From the NCBI RefSeq assembly GCF_000421965.1, contig NZ_ATAY01000093.1:22668-86667 (forward strand): a stretch of DNA of 64,000 nt, in the 5' to 3' direction. This DNA comes from Ruminiclostridium papyrosolvens C7 (GTDB taxonomy: Bacteria > Bacillota > Clostridia > Acetivibrionales > DSM-1351). Numbering within the stretch: the first letter of the stretch is position 1; each line of letters starts with the position of its first letter. Below are positions 8,972 through 17,526 of the stretch, piece after piece. A program made the translations under genes and the position numbers. Below the pieces are notes generated by a model that saw nothing but the letters and a program-made list of their open reading frames with translations, was not told where the DNA came from and did no database searches.

Positions 8972-10348
8972 ATGAAAAACGAAAGACCGGTAATACAAGT
9001 TGACCAAAAAGTTCCTTTTTTAAAGGCAATACCTCTCAGTTTACAGCACCTTTTCGCAATGTTCGGGGCATCTGTATTAGTACCGTTTTTATTTAACGGT
9101 TATGCAAAAAGCGATTTTCTTAAAAACGTTCTTCACACGACAATTGACAAGCTGACACCGGACCAATTGGTTCAGTACAACCACGTTCAGGTTATAGACC
9201 CGGCACTTGTACTTTTACTTAATGGTATTGGAACATTGATTTATCTGCTGCTTTGTAAAGGAAAAGCTCCTGCATTTCTTGGCTCCAGCTTTGCGTTCCT
9301 TTCACCTACAGCATCAATAATTGCAAGTTCAACAAGTTATAACGACAACTTTTCAAAGGCCCTAGGCGGGTATATAGTATGCGGTTTGATATTTGCAATA
9401 GTAGCTCTCATAATAGGCAAGGTCGGTACAAGCTGGCTTGATGTAGTTCTTCCGCCTGCTGCCATGGGCCCTATAGTTGCACTTATAGGACTTGAGCTTT
9501 CTGGCAGTGCTGCTAGCATGGCAGGCCTTCTACCAAATGAAAAAGGTGCTTTTGACACCAAAGCTATAATTATTTCTCTTGTAACCCTTGCAATAGTCAT
9601 AATAGGAAACCTTTGTTTCAGAGGCTTTCTTTCGGTAATACCTGTACTGGTTGCCGTGGTTGCCGGCTACGGTCTGGCAGCTGTAATGGGCTACGTCAAT
9701 ACTGATTCAGTAACATCTGCACATTGGTTCAGTGTACCAACCTTTGTAATGCCTTCATTCAGCTTTAATGCTATGTTGATAATGGCACCTGCAGCACTGG
9801 TTGTTTTATCAGAACATATCGGACATCTTTTTGTAACCAGCAACATAGTTGGAAGAGATTTAACTAAGGATCCCGGACTACACAGGTCATTGCTCGGAGA
9901 CGGATTGTCAACAATTCTTTCCGGATTTTGCGGTTCATGCCCAACAACAACCTATGGTGAGAACATGGGAGTAATGGCGATAACACGAGTTTACAGTGTT
10001 TGGGTTATCGGAGGAGCAGGGGTTATCTCAATAATAATCGCTTTCATAGGAAAGCTTTCAGGTATCATATCAAGTATTCCGCAGCCTGTAATGGGCGGTG
10101 TAAGTCTGCTGTTGTTTGGTGTAATCGCCGCTTCCGGTATCAGAATGATAGTTGAAGCAAAAATAGACTACAGCAAATCAAAGAACCTTATACTTACTGC
10201 AGTAGTATTTGTAATCGGTATCAGTGGTGTAACAATAAAGCTTCCCGGAAATGTAGAGCTAAAGGGAATGGTTCTTGCTACTCTGGTAGGAATAGTAATA
10301 AGCACATTATTCTATGTACTTGAAAAATTAAAGTTGACAAATGACTAA
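8972..10348 (+). CDS. uraA: NCS2-family uracil permease
   Basis: Proton-coupled uracil importer of the inner membrane (UraA/PyrP). It has about 458 residues with many hydrophobic helices. Family features include the N-terminal PLSLQHLFAMFGASVLVPF and, in the second half, VVLSEHIGHLFVTSN with the conserved Glu-His of nucleobase carriers. SCPTTTYGENMGVMAITRVYS and QPVMGGVSLLLFGVIAASG follow. ATG 8972 is preferred because GGAGGGG (8956-8962) precedes it; the frame is open from 8939. The PyrR attenuator upstream supports a pyrimidine substrate over xanthine or urate. Confidence 0.93.
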   Translation: MKNERPVIQVDQKVPFLKAIPLSLQHLFAMFGASVLVPFLFNGYAKSDFLKNVLHTTIDKLTPDQLVQYNHVQVIDPALVLLLNGIGTLIYLLLCKGKAPAFLGSSFAFLSPTASIIASSTSYNDNFSKALGGYIVCGLIFAIVALIIGKVGTSWLDVVLPPAAMGPIVALIGLELSGSAASMAGLLPNEKGAFDTKAIIISLVTLAIVIIGNLCFRGFLSVIPVLVAVVAGYGLAAVMGYVNTDSVTSAHWFSVPTFVMPSFSFNAMLIMAPAALVVLSEHIGHLFVTSNIVGRDLTKDPGLHRSLLGDGLSTILSGFCGSCPTTTYGENMGVMAITRVYSVWVIGGAGVISIIIAFIGKLSGIISSIPQPVMGGVSLLLFGVIAASGIRMIVEAKIDYSKSKNLILTAVVFVIGISGVTIKLPGNVELKGMVLATLVGIVISTLFYVLEKLKLTND

Positions 10349-10358
10349 TAATACAGAA

Positions 10359-10402
10359 AAGCTTGTTCAGGTTGATAAATTTAACCTGAACAAGCTTTTT
10401 TT
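10359..10402 (+). terminator. Intrinsic terminator after uraA
   Basis: AAGCTTGTTCAGGTT (10359-10373) pairs perfectly with AACCTGAACAAGCTT (10383-10397) around a 9-base loop, followed by T-rich sequence to 10402. Confidence 0.92.
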
Positions 10403-10427
10403 GTTTTAACCAAAATTTTTTATATAA

Positions 10428-11618
10428 TCAGGAACTTTTTCGCGATTGAAGCCTTAATGTAAGAAATTTCTTCCTGCGTCTTAGCTCAGAGGGATATATA
10501 AAAACATCATTTTTTATAAGACCCAGAACATGATTAACAATCTTCTCAGCTGAAGCATGATCAAAATAAATCCTTTGAGCCTGCTTTATCTCATTAAGCC
10601 CCTTTGCATTATCAGCCAGTAACCCGGATACAACAGCGGCCAAAGATGACAAATCATCACAGTATATACCAAGTTTGTTATTAACTGCAAAATCAGGATT
10701 TTCCTGTTCTTGTCCGGGTAATGCGCCTGTTATTATAAGAGGCACATTGCAGGCAACCGCTTCCATCATAACATTCGGGCTGCCCCTGGTAAAAGCGATA
10801 TCTGATTTCAGCATAAAATCCTGAATATTGGTTACGTAGCCATGTACTTCAACTCTCCCCGGAAATTGCAGAGAGAGAGTCTTCTCCAGTTTTTCCTTCA
10901 TTGATTCGTTTCTACCTGCAATAATGCGTATATTACAGTTAAAATTGTCCAGAAGAATTCTGGCAACATTATTCATATCCCCGGAACCTTCTCCGCCGCT
11001 CATAATAAGACATTCCAACGGTCTGTCCAAAGTATAGTCATTATGCTCGATTTTCTGAGAAATATGCTGAGTGAATCTGGACCTGACAGGGAAACCAATA
11101 ACCTCCAATTTGTGTGCGGGAACACCGAACCCCATGCATCTTTGCTTTGCCTCTTCAGTAGGACAGATTATACAGTCGGCTCTTGAATCGGCCCACATTG
11201 GTGATATACTTACCAAATCGGCTACAAAGGTGGCAAAAGGTATATTTATTTTATATTCTTTAAGTATGTTTATAATAGGCGTATTAAAAACAGGATGTAC
11301 ACTTAAAATCAAATCGGGTTTTAGTTTCCTTAATAACTTAATAAAATTCTCCCTAATTGTTAGTTCTGTAAACTCATGAATGAAGGTCGGGTTCCTTTTG
11401 GAAATCTTCCATGCTAGCTTCCATATTTCCTTTGCATTTCTGGTTACCATACCATAGGATTTACCTACCTTTATCCACATATTGCCACCAAGTTCGAATC
11501 CATCTATTATATTTAAGCAGACATCTTCATGTATGCAAAATTGCTCCTGTAAAGCTTCGCTGATACTTTTATGACCATGTCCCGTATAATCTGAAGATAT
11601 TATTACAACATTTTTCAT
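10428..11618 (-). CDS. MGDG-synthase/UgtP-like glycosyltransferase
   Basis: GT28-family transferase resembling diacylglycerol glucosyltransferases (UgtP) and plant MGDG synthases. These make glycolipids at the cytoplasmic face of the membrane. The N-terminal MGDG-synthase-type domain starts with IISSDYTGHGHKSISEAL; the GxGHxxxA motif is the acceptor side. The C-terminal GT28 domain has MSGGEGSGDMNNVARIL and FTRGSPNVMMEAVACNVPLI, the nucleotide-sugar part. The 396-residue length fits. It is convergent with uraA and divergent from the carboxypeptidase gene. The lipid and sugar substrates are not determined. MurG is excluded because a true murG lies nearby and the N-terminal motif differs. Confidence 0.82.
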   Translation of the reverse strand: MKNVVIISSDYTGHGHKSISEALQEQFCIHEDVCLNIIDGFELGGNMWIKVGKSYGMVTRNAKEIWKLAWKISKRNPTFIHEFTELTIRENFIKLLRKLKPDLILSVHPVFNTPIINILKEYKINIPFATFVADLVSISPMWADSRADCIICPTEEAKQRCMGFGVPAHKLEVIGFPVRSRFTQHISQKIEHNDYTLDRPLECLIMSGGEGSGDMNNVARILLDNFNCNIRIIAGRNESMKEKLEKTLSLQFPGRVEVHGYVTNIQDFMLKSDIAFTRGSPNVMMEAVACNVPLIITGALPGQEQENPDFAVNNKLGIYCDDLSSLAAVVSGLLADNAKGLNEIKQAQRIYFDHASAEKIVNHVLGLIKNDVFIYPSELRRRKKFLTLRLQSRKSS

Positions 11619-11778
11619 GTTTTTTCATTGCCTCCAATAAAGATTATGTATCATTTACCAAACTAATTATATAATATTACAATCTTTTAGTAAATTGATA
11701 GGTATTTTCAACTCTTTTTATTGTACGTTAATAAAATACAAAAGTTCGATTTATTTTCATATAATTAATATATCCAAA

Positions 11779-11816
11779 CGTTATAATCGCATTACACTTT
11801 TCATATATTTATAACG
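11779..11816. repeat. Inverted repeat upstream of dacF-type gene, possible operator
   Basis: CGTTATAA (11779-11786) and TTATAACG (11809-11816) are perfect inverted copies separated by 22 bases, in an AT-rich intergenic stretch. No T-run follows, so it is not a terminator. Regulator unknown. Confidence 0.3.
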
Positions 11817-11860
11817 CTTGATATTTGTCCGCTTAATAAAATTCCGGGGATGTGAGGTTT

Positions 11861-13066
11861 TTGAAAAAAACTGCAAAAGTAGTTCTAACAGTTATGATTA
11901 TTTTATCAAACCTGATATGTACTAATATGGTAAAAGCAGATGATACAAATGATGATGGGCCCATTACTAATGATATAATTAAAAATGAGAGTTGGGAGGC
12001 TGCCGGAAATCAGCTGCCACGAGTTTCGGCCGGCGCTGCAATTGTAATGGACGCCCAAAGTGGCAGGGTTTTGTATGAGAAAAATGCGTATAAGCGAAGT
12101 TCTATTGCAAGTACAACAAAAATTATGACTGCAATTGTTGCCATTGAAAATGGAAAAGATGATGAAGATGTTATTGTCAGCAAAAAGGCAGCATCTATCG
12201 GGGGGTCAAGAGTAAATCTTAAACAAGGAAAAACTTATAAACTGGGGAACCTTCTCAATGCAATGATGCTCAGGTCTGGGAACGATGCGGCTATTGCAAT
12301 AGCCGAGCATGTTGGAGGTTCTGTTGAAGCATTTGCTGAAATGATGAATAGGAAAGCCGCTGAAATAGGAGCAACCAATACAAATTTTGTGACGCCTCAT
12401 GGATTGGACGATCCGCAGCATTACTCAACTCCTTACGATCTGGCATTGATCACCCAGTATGCTTTAAAGAATGAGAAGTTCTGCAAAATAGTAAGCACAA
12501 AATCCTCTTCCTTTGAAGGAAATCCCATTAATAATACAAATGAGATGCTAAGCCTTTACCCGGGAGCAGACGGAGTAAAAACAGGCTATACCGGTCAGGC
12601 AGGAAGATGCCTTGTAACCTCTGTTACACATAATGGATGGAAAATTATATCAGTAGTATTAAATTGCTCCACGAGGTCTGTCAGGGCTCAGAGTAGCAAG
12701 ATATTGCTGGATTATGCATTTGGCAACTACAAGACTTACGACTATCTGAAGCAGGGGCAGCAGATATCAGAAGTAGGCATACATAAAGGTTTATACAATG
12801 CAGTTGGAATATGTTCTGATAAAGATATTTCAATTCCATTGAAAAAGGACGAAGCGGACAGAATTAAGGTAGAATATGATATTCCTAAAACACTGGAAGC
12901 ACCGATACAAAAAGGTAGCAGGATTGGTACCGTTAACTATATTCTGGACGGTAAAGTGTTGGCGTCGGCTGATGTAAAAGCCACTGACAATATTAGAAGA
13001 AAGGATTTCTACTATTATTTTGACCGGTTATTTAAAACATGGGCAAGACTTGTACATCAACATTAA
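11861..13066 (+). CDS. dacF: D-alanyl-D-alanine carboxypeptidase (DacF/PBP5 family), intact motifs
   Basis: Secreted serine carboxypeptidase that trims the terminal D-Ala from peptidoglycan stems. An N-terminal signal segment (KKTAKVVLTVMIILSNLICT) precedes the S11 peptidase domain. All three penicillin-binding motifs are intact: STTK in IASTTKIMTA, SGN in RSGNDAAIA and KTG in DGVKTGYTG. A C-terminal PBP5-like beta domain follows, ending in an amphipathic stretch (FYYYFDRLFKTWARLV) that may hold the membrane. The start is uncertain: GTG 11852 sits against the G-rich site, so TTG 11861 is preferred. Compare the degenerate paralogue at 58177-59397. DacF is sporulation-linked in Bacillus; that role is inference here. 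Confidence 0.9.
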   Translation: MKKTAKVVLTVMIILSNLICTNMVKADDTNDDGPITNDIIKNESWEAAGNQLPRVSAGAAIVMDAQSGRVLYEKNAYKRSSIASTTKIMTAIVAIENGKDDEDVIVSKKAASIGGSRVNLKQGKTYKLGNLLNAMMLRSGNDAAIAIAEHVGGSVEAFAEMMNRKAAEIGATNTNFVTPHGLDDPQHYSTPYDLALITQYALKNEKFCKIVSTKSSSFEGNPINNTNEMLSLYPGADGVKTGYTGQAGRCLVTSVTHNGWKIISVVLNCSTRSVRAQSSKILLDYAFGNYKTYDYLKQGQQISEVGIHKGLYNAVGICSDKDISIPLKKDEADRIKVEYDIPKTLEAPIQKGSRIGTVNYILDGKVLASADVKATDNIRRKDFYYYFDRLFKTWARLVHQH

Positions 13067-13120
13067 AGATGGGATAATAGTAGAGTATTTTTTACTTTTA
13101 CGTACGAAGAGGGAATTTTA

Positions 13121-14857
13121 ATGAAAACACTGCTGGTAGGCATAAATTCAAAATATATTCACACCTGTCTTGCAATTTGGTATCTCAGAGCAAGTATTAA
13201 TGGAATTGACAATATAACTGTCCGTGAATTTACCATAAATGATATGCAGGATAATATCCTTTCGGAAATTTACAGGGAAAAGCCCGGCATTATAGCATTT
13301 TCATGTTATATATGGAATATTGGGATTGTTCTTTCAATTTCAAAGGAGATTAAAAAGCTGTTGCCGGACTGCCACATAATTCTGGGGGGGCCTGATGTTT
13401 CTTATGACTCTGAGCAAATCATGTCTGAAAATGGGGACGTTGATTTTGTTATATCCGGAGAGGGAGAGGATGTATTTCCGGTTTTGGTAAAAGACTTATA
13501 TGCCGGTACGAAGCAGTATAAAACATTACAGGGAATAGCTTATAAAAGCAGCTGCTCTGTAATATTTAATAAGGGCTTTAATCTGGTTAAAGAGCTTGAT
13601 AAAGTCTCTTCGCCATATAATAACGAATTAATGAAAACTACATTAAACAGAATTGTTTATTACGAATCATCCAGAGGCTGCCCATTTTCCTGTTCCTATT
13701 GTATTTCATCCACCTTCAACGGGATAAGATTCTTTAGTATGGAGCGTGTAAAAAGTGATATATTTAGAATTCTTGAGTATAAACCAAGACTTATAAAATT
13801 TGTTGACAGGACATTTAACTGCCATAGGGAAAGGGCGAAAGAAATTATAAGATTCTTGATATCCTTAAATTGTGAAACAGTTTTCCATTTTGAGGCAGCC
13901 GCAGACCTCTTTGACAGTGAGATGCTGGATATACTTAGAAAAGCTCCAAAAGGCAGGATACAGCTTGAAATAGGGATTCAGACTATAAACACTAAAACCT
14001 TGAAGGAAATTGACAGAGTAACGGATATAGATGTGTTAACCGGGAATGTGAAAAAGATCCTTAGCATAGGAAATATCCATGTTCATCTTGACCTGATTGC
14101 AGGTTTACCTTATGAGAATTTTGAATGTTTTAAAAAATCCTTCAATTATGTCTATAACCTGAAACCTCAACAGCTTCAACTGGGCTTCCTGAAAATGCTA
14201 AAGGGCTCAAGAATAAGGGAAGAATCCGAAAAACACGGTTTCTATTTCAGAGACTATGCACCATACGAAGTTTTGAAAAACAAGTATATTTCATATGACG
14301 AAATCCTTCTTTTAAAAGACATGGAGGAGACTTTCGAGAGATATTACAATTCAGGCAGGTTTGGTAATTCACTAAACTTTATTGAAGCTGATTGTTTTAC
14401 TTCGGATTCATTTAATATGTATGAAAAGTTGGCACATTACTGCAGAAAAAACGGATATCTGGACAGACCCGTATCCTATAGAGAAAATATAAAGATTCTG
14501 TACAGTTTCTATAAAGACATTTGCCAAGATAGTACAGACTTTGAAAAGTTCAGGCAATACATGGTACTTGATTTTCTCAGCACAGACAGTTCGGGTGCAA
14601 TTCCGGATTGCATAAAAAGGGAAGATGATTCTCTGTCTCCCGGTGATATTCACTCTATGCTTAGAAATGAAGAGTTTATTGATAAATATCTTCCTCAATA
14701 TAAGGGTACTCAGGCAAAAAATATATTAAAAAGGGTATTCTTTGTTAAATTAAATTTATTATATCCATCTAATGAAGTACTATTGTTTGACTATTCATCC
14801 AAAGATGAAGTTTCAGGAAAGTATCAGAATGTTTCAGTAAAAGGAATTCCTCTGTAA
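13121..14857 (+). CDS. B12-binding-domain radical SAM protein (DUF4080 type)
   Basis: Predicted iron-sulfur radical SAM enzyme with three parts. The N-terminal cobalamin-binding-like Rossmann domain begins LLVGINSKYIHTCLAIWYL. The radical SAM barrel carries the cluster motif CPFSCSYC near residue 190 (CxxxCxxC). The C-terminal region resembles DUF4080. Also visible are HFEAAADLFDSEMLDIL and LEIGIQTINTKTL, conserved radical SAM strands. The classical DxHxxG B12 motif is not obvious, so cobalamin binding is uncertain. The substrate is unknown. It lies 54 bases after the carboxypeptidase gene, possibly in one transcript, and is convergent with padR. Confidence 0.82.
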   Translation: MKTLLVGINSKYIHTCLAIWYLRASINGIDNITVREFTINDMQDNILSEIYREKPGIIAFSCYIWNIGIVLSISKEIKKLLPDCHIILGGPDVSYDSEQIMSENGDVDFVISGEGEDVFPVLVKDLYAGTKQYKTLQGIAYKSSCSVIFNKGFNLVKELDKVSSPYNNELMKTTLNRIVYYESSRGCPFSCSYCISSTFNGIRFFSMERVKSDIFRILEYKPRLIKFVDRTFNCHRERAKEIIRFLISLNCETVFHFEAAADLFDSEMLDILRKAPKGRIQLEIGIQTINTKTLKEIDRVTDIDVLTGNVKKILSIGNIHVHLDLIAGLPYENFECFKKSFNYVYNLKPQQLQLGFLKMLKGSRIREESEKHGFYFRDYAPYEVLKNKYISYDEILLLKDMEETFERYYNSGRFGNSLNFIEADCFTSDSFNMYEKLAHYCRKNGYLDRPVSYRENIKILYSFYKDICQDSTDFEKFRQYMVLDFLSTDSSGAIPDCIKREDDSLSPGDIHSMLRNEEFIDKYLPQYKGTQAKNILKRVFFVKLNLLYPSNEVLLFDYSSKDEVSGKYQNVSVKGIPL

Positions 14858-14861
14858 GTTA

Positions 14862-15170
14862 TTATATTCCTATGGAAGAAACAATCTCTATCAGCTTTTT
14901 CCAATTTTTAATATCTTCACCAAGTGCATTTTTCCCGGATGAGGTAATACTATAGTACTTACGGGGAGGCCCGTTGGAGTCTTTCCCCAAATAAACTTCC
15001 GTAAGTTTTTCCTTGTTGAGCCTTCTGAGAATCGCATAAAATGTACTGTCGTTTACTTCGGGGAATAACCAACCCATTTGTTTCATAACATCATACCCGT
15101 ACATATCCTGTTTGGATATGATATGAAGAATGCACATGTCAAGTACTCCCTTTTTTATTTGTGCATCCAT
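14862..15170 (-). CDS. PadR-family transcriptional regulator
   Basis: A 102-residue winged-helix repressor. The PadR pattern is clear: KGVLDMCILHIISKQDMYGYDVM (helix 1-2), then FPEVNDSTFYAILRRLNKEKLTE (recognition helix) and GPPRKYYSITSSGKNAL (wing). It lacks the longer C-terminal helical domain, so it belongs to the short PadR-s2 type with one dimerisation helix. Its stop lies four bases from the convergent radical SAM stop. The small ORF just upstream overlaps its start by 16 bases and could be its partner. Effector unknown. Confidence 0.88.
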   Translation of the reverse strand: MDAQIKKGVLDMCILHIISKQDMYGYDVMKQMGWLFPEVNDSTFYAILRRLNKEKLTEVYLGKDSNGPPRKYYSITSSGKNALGEDIKNWKKLIEIVSSIGI

Positions 15171-15268
15171 AGCTGTTTACCTTTCTTAAAGTAAAATAAT
15201 AATTTGAGAGTTAATACAATTACTAAACTAATCAAAAATGGAGTAAGGCATATAAGCATATGATACAT
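15155..15268 (-). CDS. Possible small membrane protein upstream of padR
   Basis: A 37-codon frame rich in hydrophobic residues (LTPFLISLVIVLTLKLLFYF) and ending KKGKQLWMHK, overlapping the padR start by 16 bases. A perfect AAGGAGG site (minus strand, 15296-15302) stands before ATG 15288, which in the present reading gives only MNIQIK and stops at TAA. That stop overlaps the ATG of this frame by one base. One extra A in the AAA before the stop would join both into a 44-residue single-helix protein. It could also be a coupled leader peptide. No homologue is recognised. Confidence 0.3.
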   Translation of the reverse strand: MYHMLICLTPFLISLVIVLTLKLLFYFKKGKQLWMHK

Positions 15269-15576
15269 TACTTTATCTGAATATTCATTACGAATCCTCC
15301 TTTATAATTAGTGTGCATAACTACTGTTTATTAATCAATAGATTGATTTCATTATAATAAGCTTCAAACTGTAAGTCAATAGCTAACATGTTAATAAATG
15401 TAAATTAAATATTTGTTAAAATTATGTCACCTTTCTTTCACTTTTTTGTATTATAAACTGACAAACAGAAAAGTGTGTAATTAATAATATTTTTAAAATG
15501 ACCACATATATTTTAAAATGAGAAATATTTTATAAAATTACTAATAACTACCACGGCATAAAAGGGAGGGGCTTAA
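15269..15576. other. AT-rich intergenic region with a 16-bp palindrome
   Basis: No convincing gene is seen between the padR leader and prkA. AATCAAT-AG-ATTGATT (15333-15348) is a near-perfect palindrome and may be an operator, perhaps for PadR, but it does not match a PadR consensus I can name. The rest is very AT-rich. Confidence 0.3.
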
Positions 15577-15852
15577 ATGACCAAACCGGAATTTGATTTT
15601 AGTGAACTGATTAAAAGAGACAGAGAGGAACATATACGCAAACAATTTGATGGAACATTCCTGGATTATTTGCAAATAGTTAAATCCAATCCGGAGATTG
15701 CCATGCTGTCTCATCAAAGATTGTATGAGCTTATCAGCTGCAAGGGAGTTGAAGCTGTCAAAACCGAGGAAAATCCAAGGTTAAGAAGAATTTACGGAAA
15801 CGATATAATTAAAAAATACACATTCTTTGAAGACGATTTTTTTGGTAATTGA
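15577..15852 (+). CDS. prkA: PrkA N-terminal fragment (frame broken)
   Basis: The first 91 codons of a PrkA protein: the segment KQFDGTFLDYLQIVKSNP and the end YTFFEDDFFG match the PrkA N-terminus. ATG 15577 follows GGGAGGGG. The frame stops at TGA (15850-15852), while the rest of PrkA continues in the +1 frame. Removing one A from TAATT (15846-15850) would read DDFFGIDKTIMKIV, which is what PrkA proteins have at this point. Removing one T from the T7 run (15837-15843) also restores the frame but changes two residues. Either the gene is a pseudogene, the read has an error, or recoding occurs; the site has no obvious slippery features. Confidence 0.85.
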   Translation: MTKPEFDFSELIKRDREEHIRKQFDGTFLDYLQIVKSNPEIAMLSHQRLYELISCKGVEAVKTEENPRLRRIYGNDIIKKYTFFEDDFFGN

Positions 15853-17512
15853 TAAAACAATAATGAAAATTGTAAGGTATTTCCATTCTGCAGCCATGGC
15901 CGGAGAAGAGGCAAGACAGGTTTTGTATCTGGTGGGGCCGGTAGGGGCAGGTAAATCATCGCTGATGGAAGCACTTAAAAAAGCTTTGGAATCCGCTCCG
16001 CCTATATATTCCTTGAAGGATTGCCCGATGAGGGAAGAGCCACTTCATTTAATTCCAAAGCACCTTCGGAAAGATTTTGAGGAAAAATTAAATGTAAAAA
16101 TTGAAGGTGATTTATGTCCTGTTTGCAGGTACCGTTTAAAGAATGAGTATAACGGGGAGTATGAAAAGTTTCCGGTTGAATCAACAGGCTTTTCCATAAG
16201 GTCAAGAAAGGGTGTCGGTGTAGTGCCTCCGGTAGACCCTAACAACCAGGATACTTCAATACTAACCGGAAGCGTTGATATATCAAAAATAGACCTCTAT
16301 TCGGAAGACGACCCAAGAGTACTATCCCTCAATGGTGCTTTTAATGCGGGAAACAGAGGTATTGTGGAGTTTATAGAGGTATTTAAAAATGAAACGGAAT
16401 ACCTACACACCATGATAACAGCAACTCAGGAAAAATCTATTCCATCGCCGGGTAAGGGTGCAATGATATATTTCGACGGAGTCATACTGGCCCACTCTAA
16501 TGAGGCGGAATGGAACAAATTCAAGTCAGACCATACAAATGAGGCAATTCTGGACAGAATTGTAAGAATTGAGGTACCCTACTGCCTTGAATTAAACGAG
16601 GAAATAAAAATATATAAAAAAATGCTTTCAAAGAGCAAATTCAAGGCACATATAGCACCTCATACCATAGAAATTGCATCCATGTTTGCAATACTGACCA
16701 GACTAAGCCCATCCAACAAGGTAGACCCGCTTACCAAGCTTAAAATATACAACGGTGAGGAAATTTTGGAAAAAGGAATGACTCGTAAAATAGATATATT
16801 TGAGCTTCGTGAGGAGGCACCCAGAGAAGGCATGACGGGTATATCAACCAGATTTATAATGAAAGCTCTTGATACTGCATTGTCCGAATCGGAGAATGAC
16901 TGTATAAATCCAATTGCGGTTATGGAAGCTTTGATAAAATCCGTAAAAGAGCTTGGAATCGGGGATGACGAAAAAGAACGTTATTTAAGGCTTATATATG
17001 ATTCTGTAAAGAAGGAATACAATAAAATTCTGGAAAAAGAAGTTACAAAGGCGTTTATCCATGGCTACAGAGAACAGGCTGAGAGTCTTTTCAATAATTA
17101 CCTTGACCATGCAGAGGCCTTTGTCAACAAGACCAAGATAAAGGATAAGAACACAGGCGAGGAGCTGGAGCCGGATGAAAAATTCATGCGTTCCATTGAA
17201 GAACAGATAGGTATCTCCGATACTGCGGTAAAGGGGTTCAGGTCGGATGTCACCGCATATATGTTCTTTGTTATGAGAAATGGGGGAAGTCTGGATTATA
17301 CAAGCTATGAACCTTTGAAGGATGCAATAGAGAAAAAGCTGACGGCATCCGTAAGAGATTTAAGCAGGATTATAACACAGGCAAAAGTAAGGGATAAGGA
17401 ACAGACCCAGAAATATAACACAATGGTAGAAGAAATGAAGAAGAACGGCTACTGCGACCACTGCTGCAACGTCATATTGAAATATGCTGCAAACAATCTG
17501 TGGAAGGATTAA
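15827..17512 (+). CDS. prkA: PrkA AAA+ protein, main part (frame broken)
   Basis: Remainder of PrkA, an AAA+ protein historically called a serine kinase and later reported to be an ATP-dependent protease affecting sporulation in Bacillus. The P-loop GPVGAGKSS comes early. CPMREEPLHLIPKHLR, a Cys pair (CPVC) and the AAA core with FDGVILAHSNEAEW follow, then the C-terminal segment EKFMRSIEEQIGISDTA typical of the family. The open frame begins at a TTG (15827) without a ribosome site, so it is not an independent start. Together the two frames match the usual PrkA length of about 640 residues. yhbH follows within 15 bases, and spoVR after that. Confidence 0.88.
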   Translation: MKTIFLVIDKTIMKIVRYFHSAAMAGEEARQVLYLVGPVGAGKSSLMEALKKALESAPPIYSLKDCPMREEPLHLIPKHLRKDFEEKLNVKIEGDLCPVCRYRLKNEYNGEYEKFPVESTGFSIRSRKGVGVVPPVDPNNQDTSILTGSVDISKIDLYSEDDPRVLSLNGAFNAGNRGIVEFIEVFKNETEYLHTMITATQEKSIPSPGKGAMIYFDGVILAHSNEAEWNKFKSDHTNEAILDRIVRIEVPYCLELNEEIKIYKKMLSKSKFKAHIAPHTIEIASMFAILTRLSPSNKVDPLTKLKIYNGEEILEKGMTRKIDIFELREEAPREGMTGISTRFIMKALDTALSESENDCINPIAVMEALIKSVKELGIGDDEKERYLRLIYDSVKKEYNKILEKEVTKAFIHGYREQAESLFNNYLDHAEAFVNKTKIKDKNTGEELEPDEKFMRSIEEQIGISDTAVKGFRSDVTAYMFFVMRNGGSLDYTSYEPLKDAIEKKLTASVRDLSRIITQAKVRDKEQTQKYNTMVEEMKKNGYCDHCCNVILKYAANNLWKD

Positions 17513-17526
17513 TTGGAGGGTCGAGT

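Noticed and set aside
15846..15856. Programmed +1 frameshift in prkA
   Set aside because: AAT before TGA is not a favourable +1 slip site and no stimulatory element is seen; an indel is simpler.
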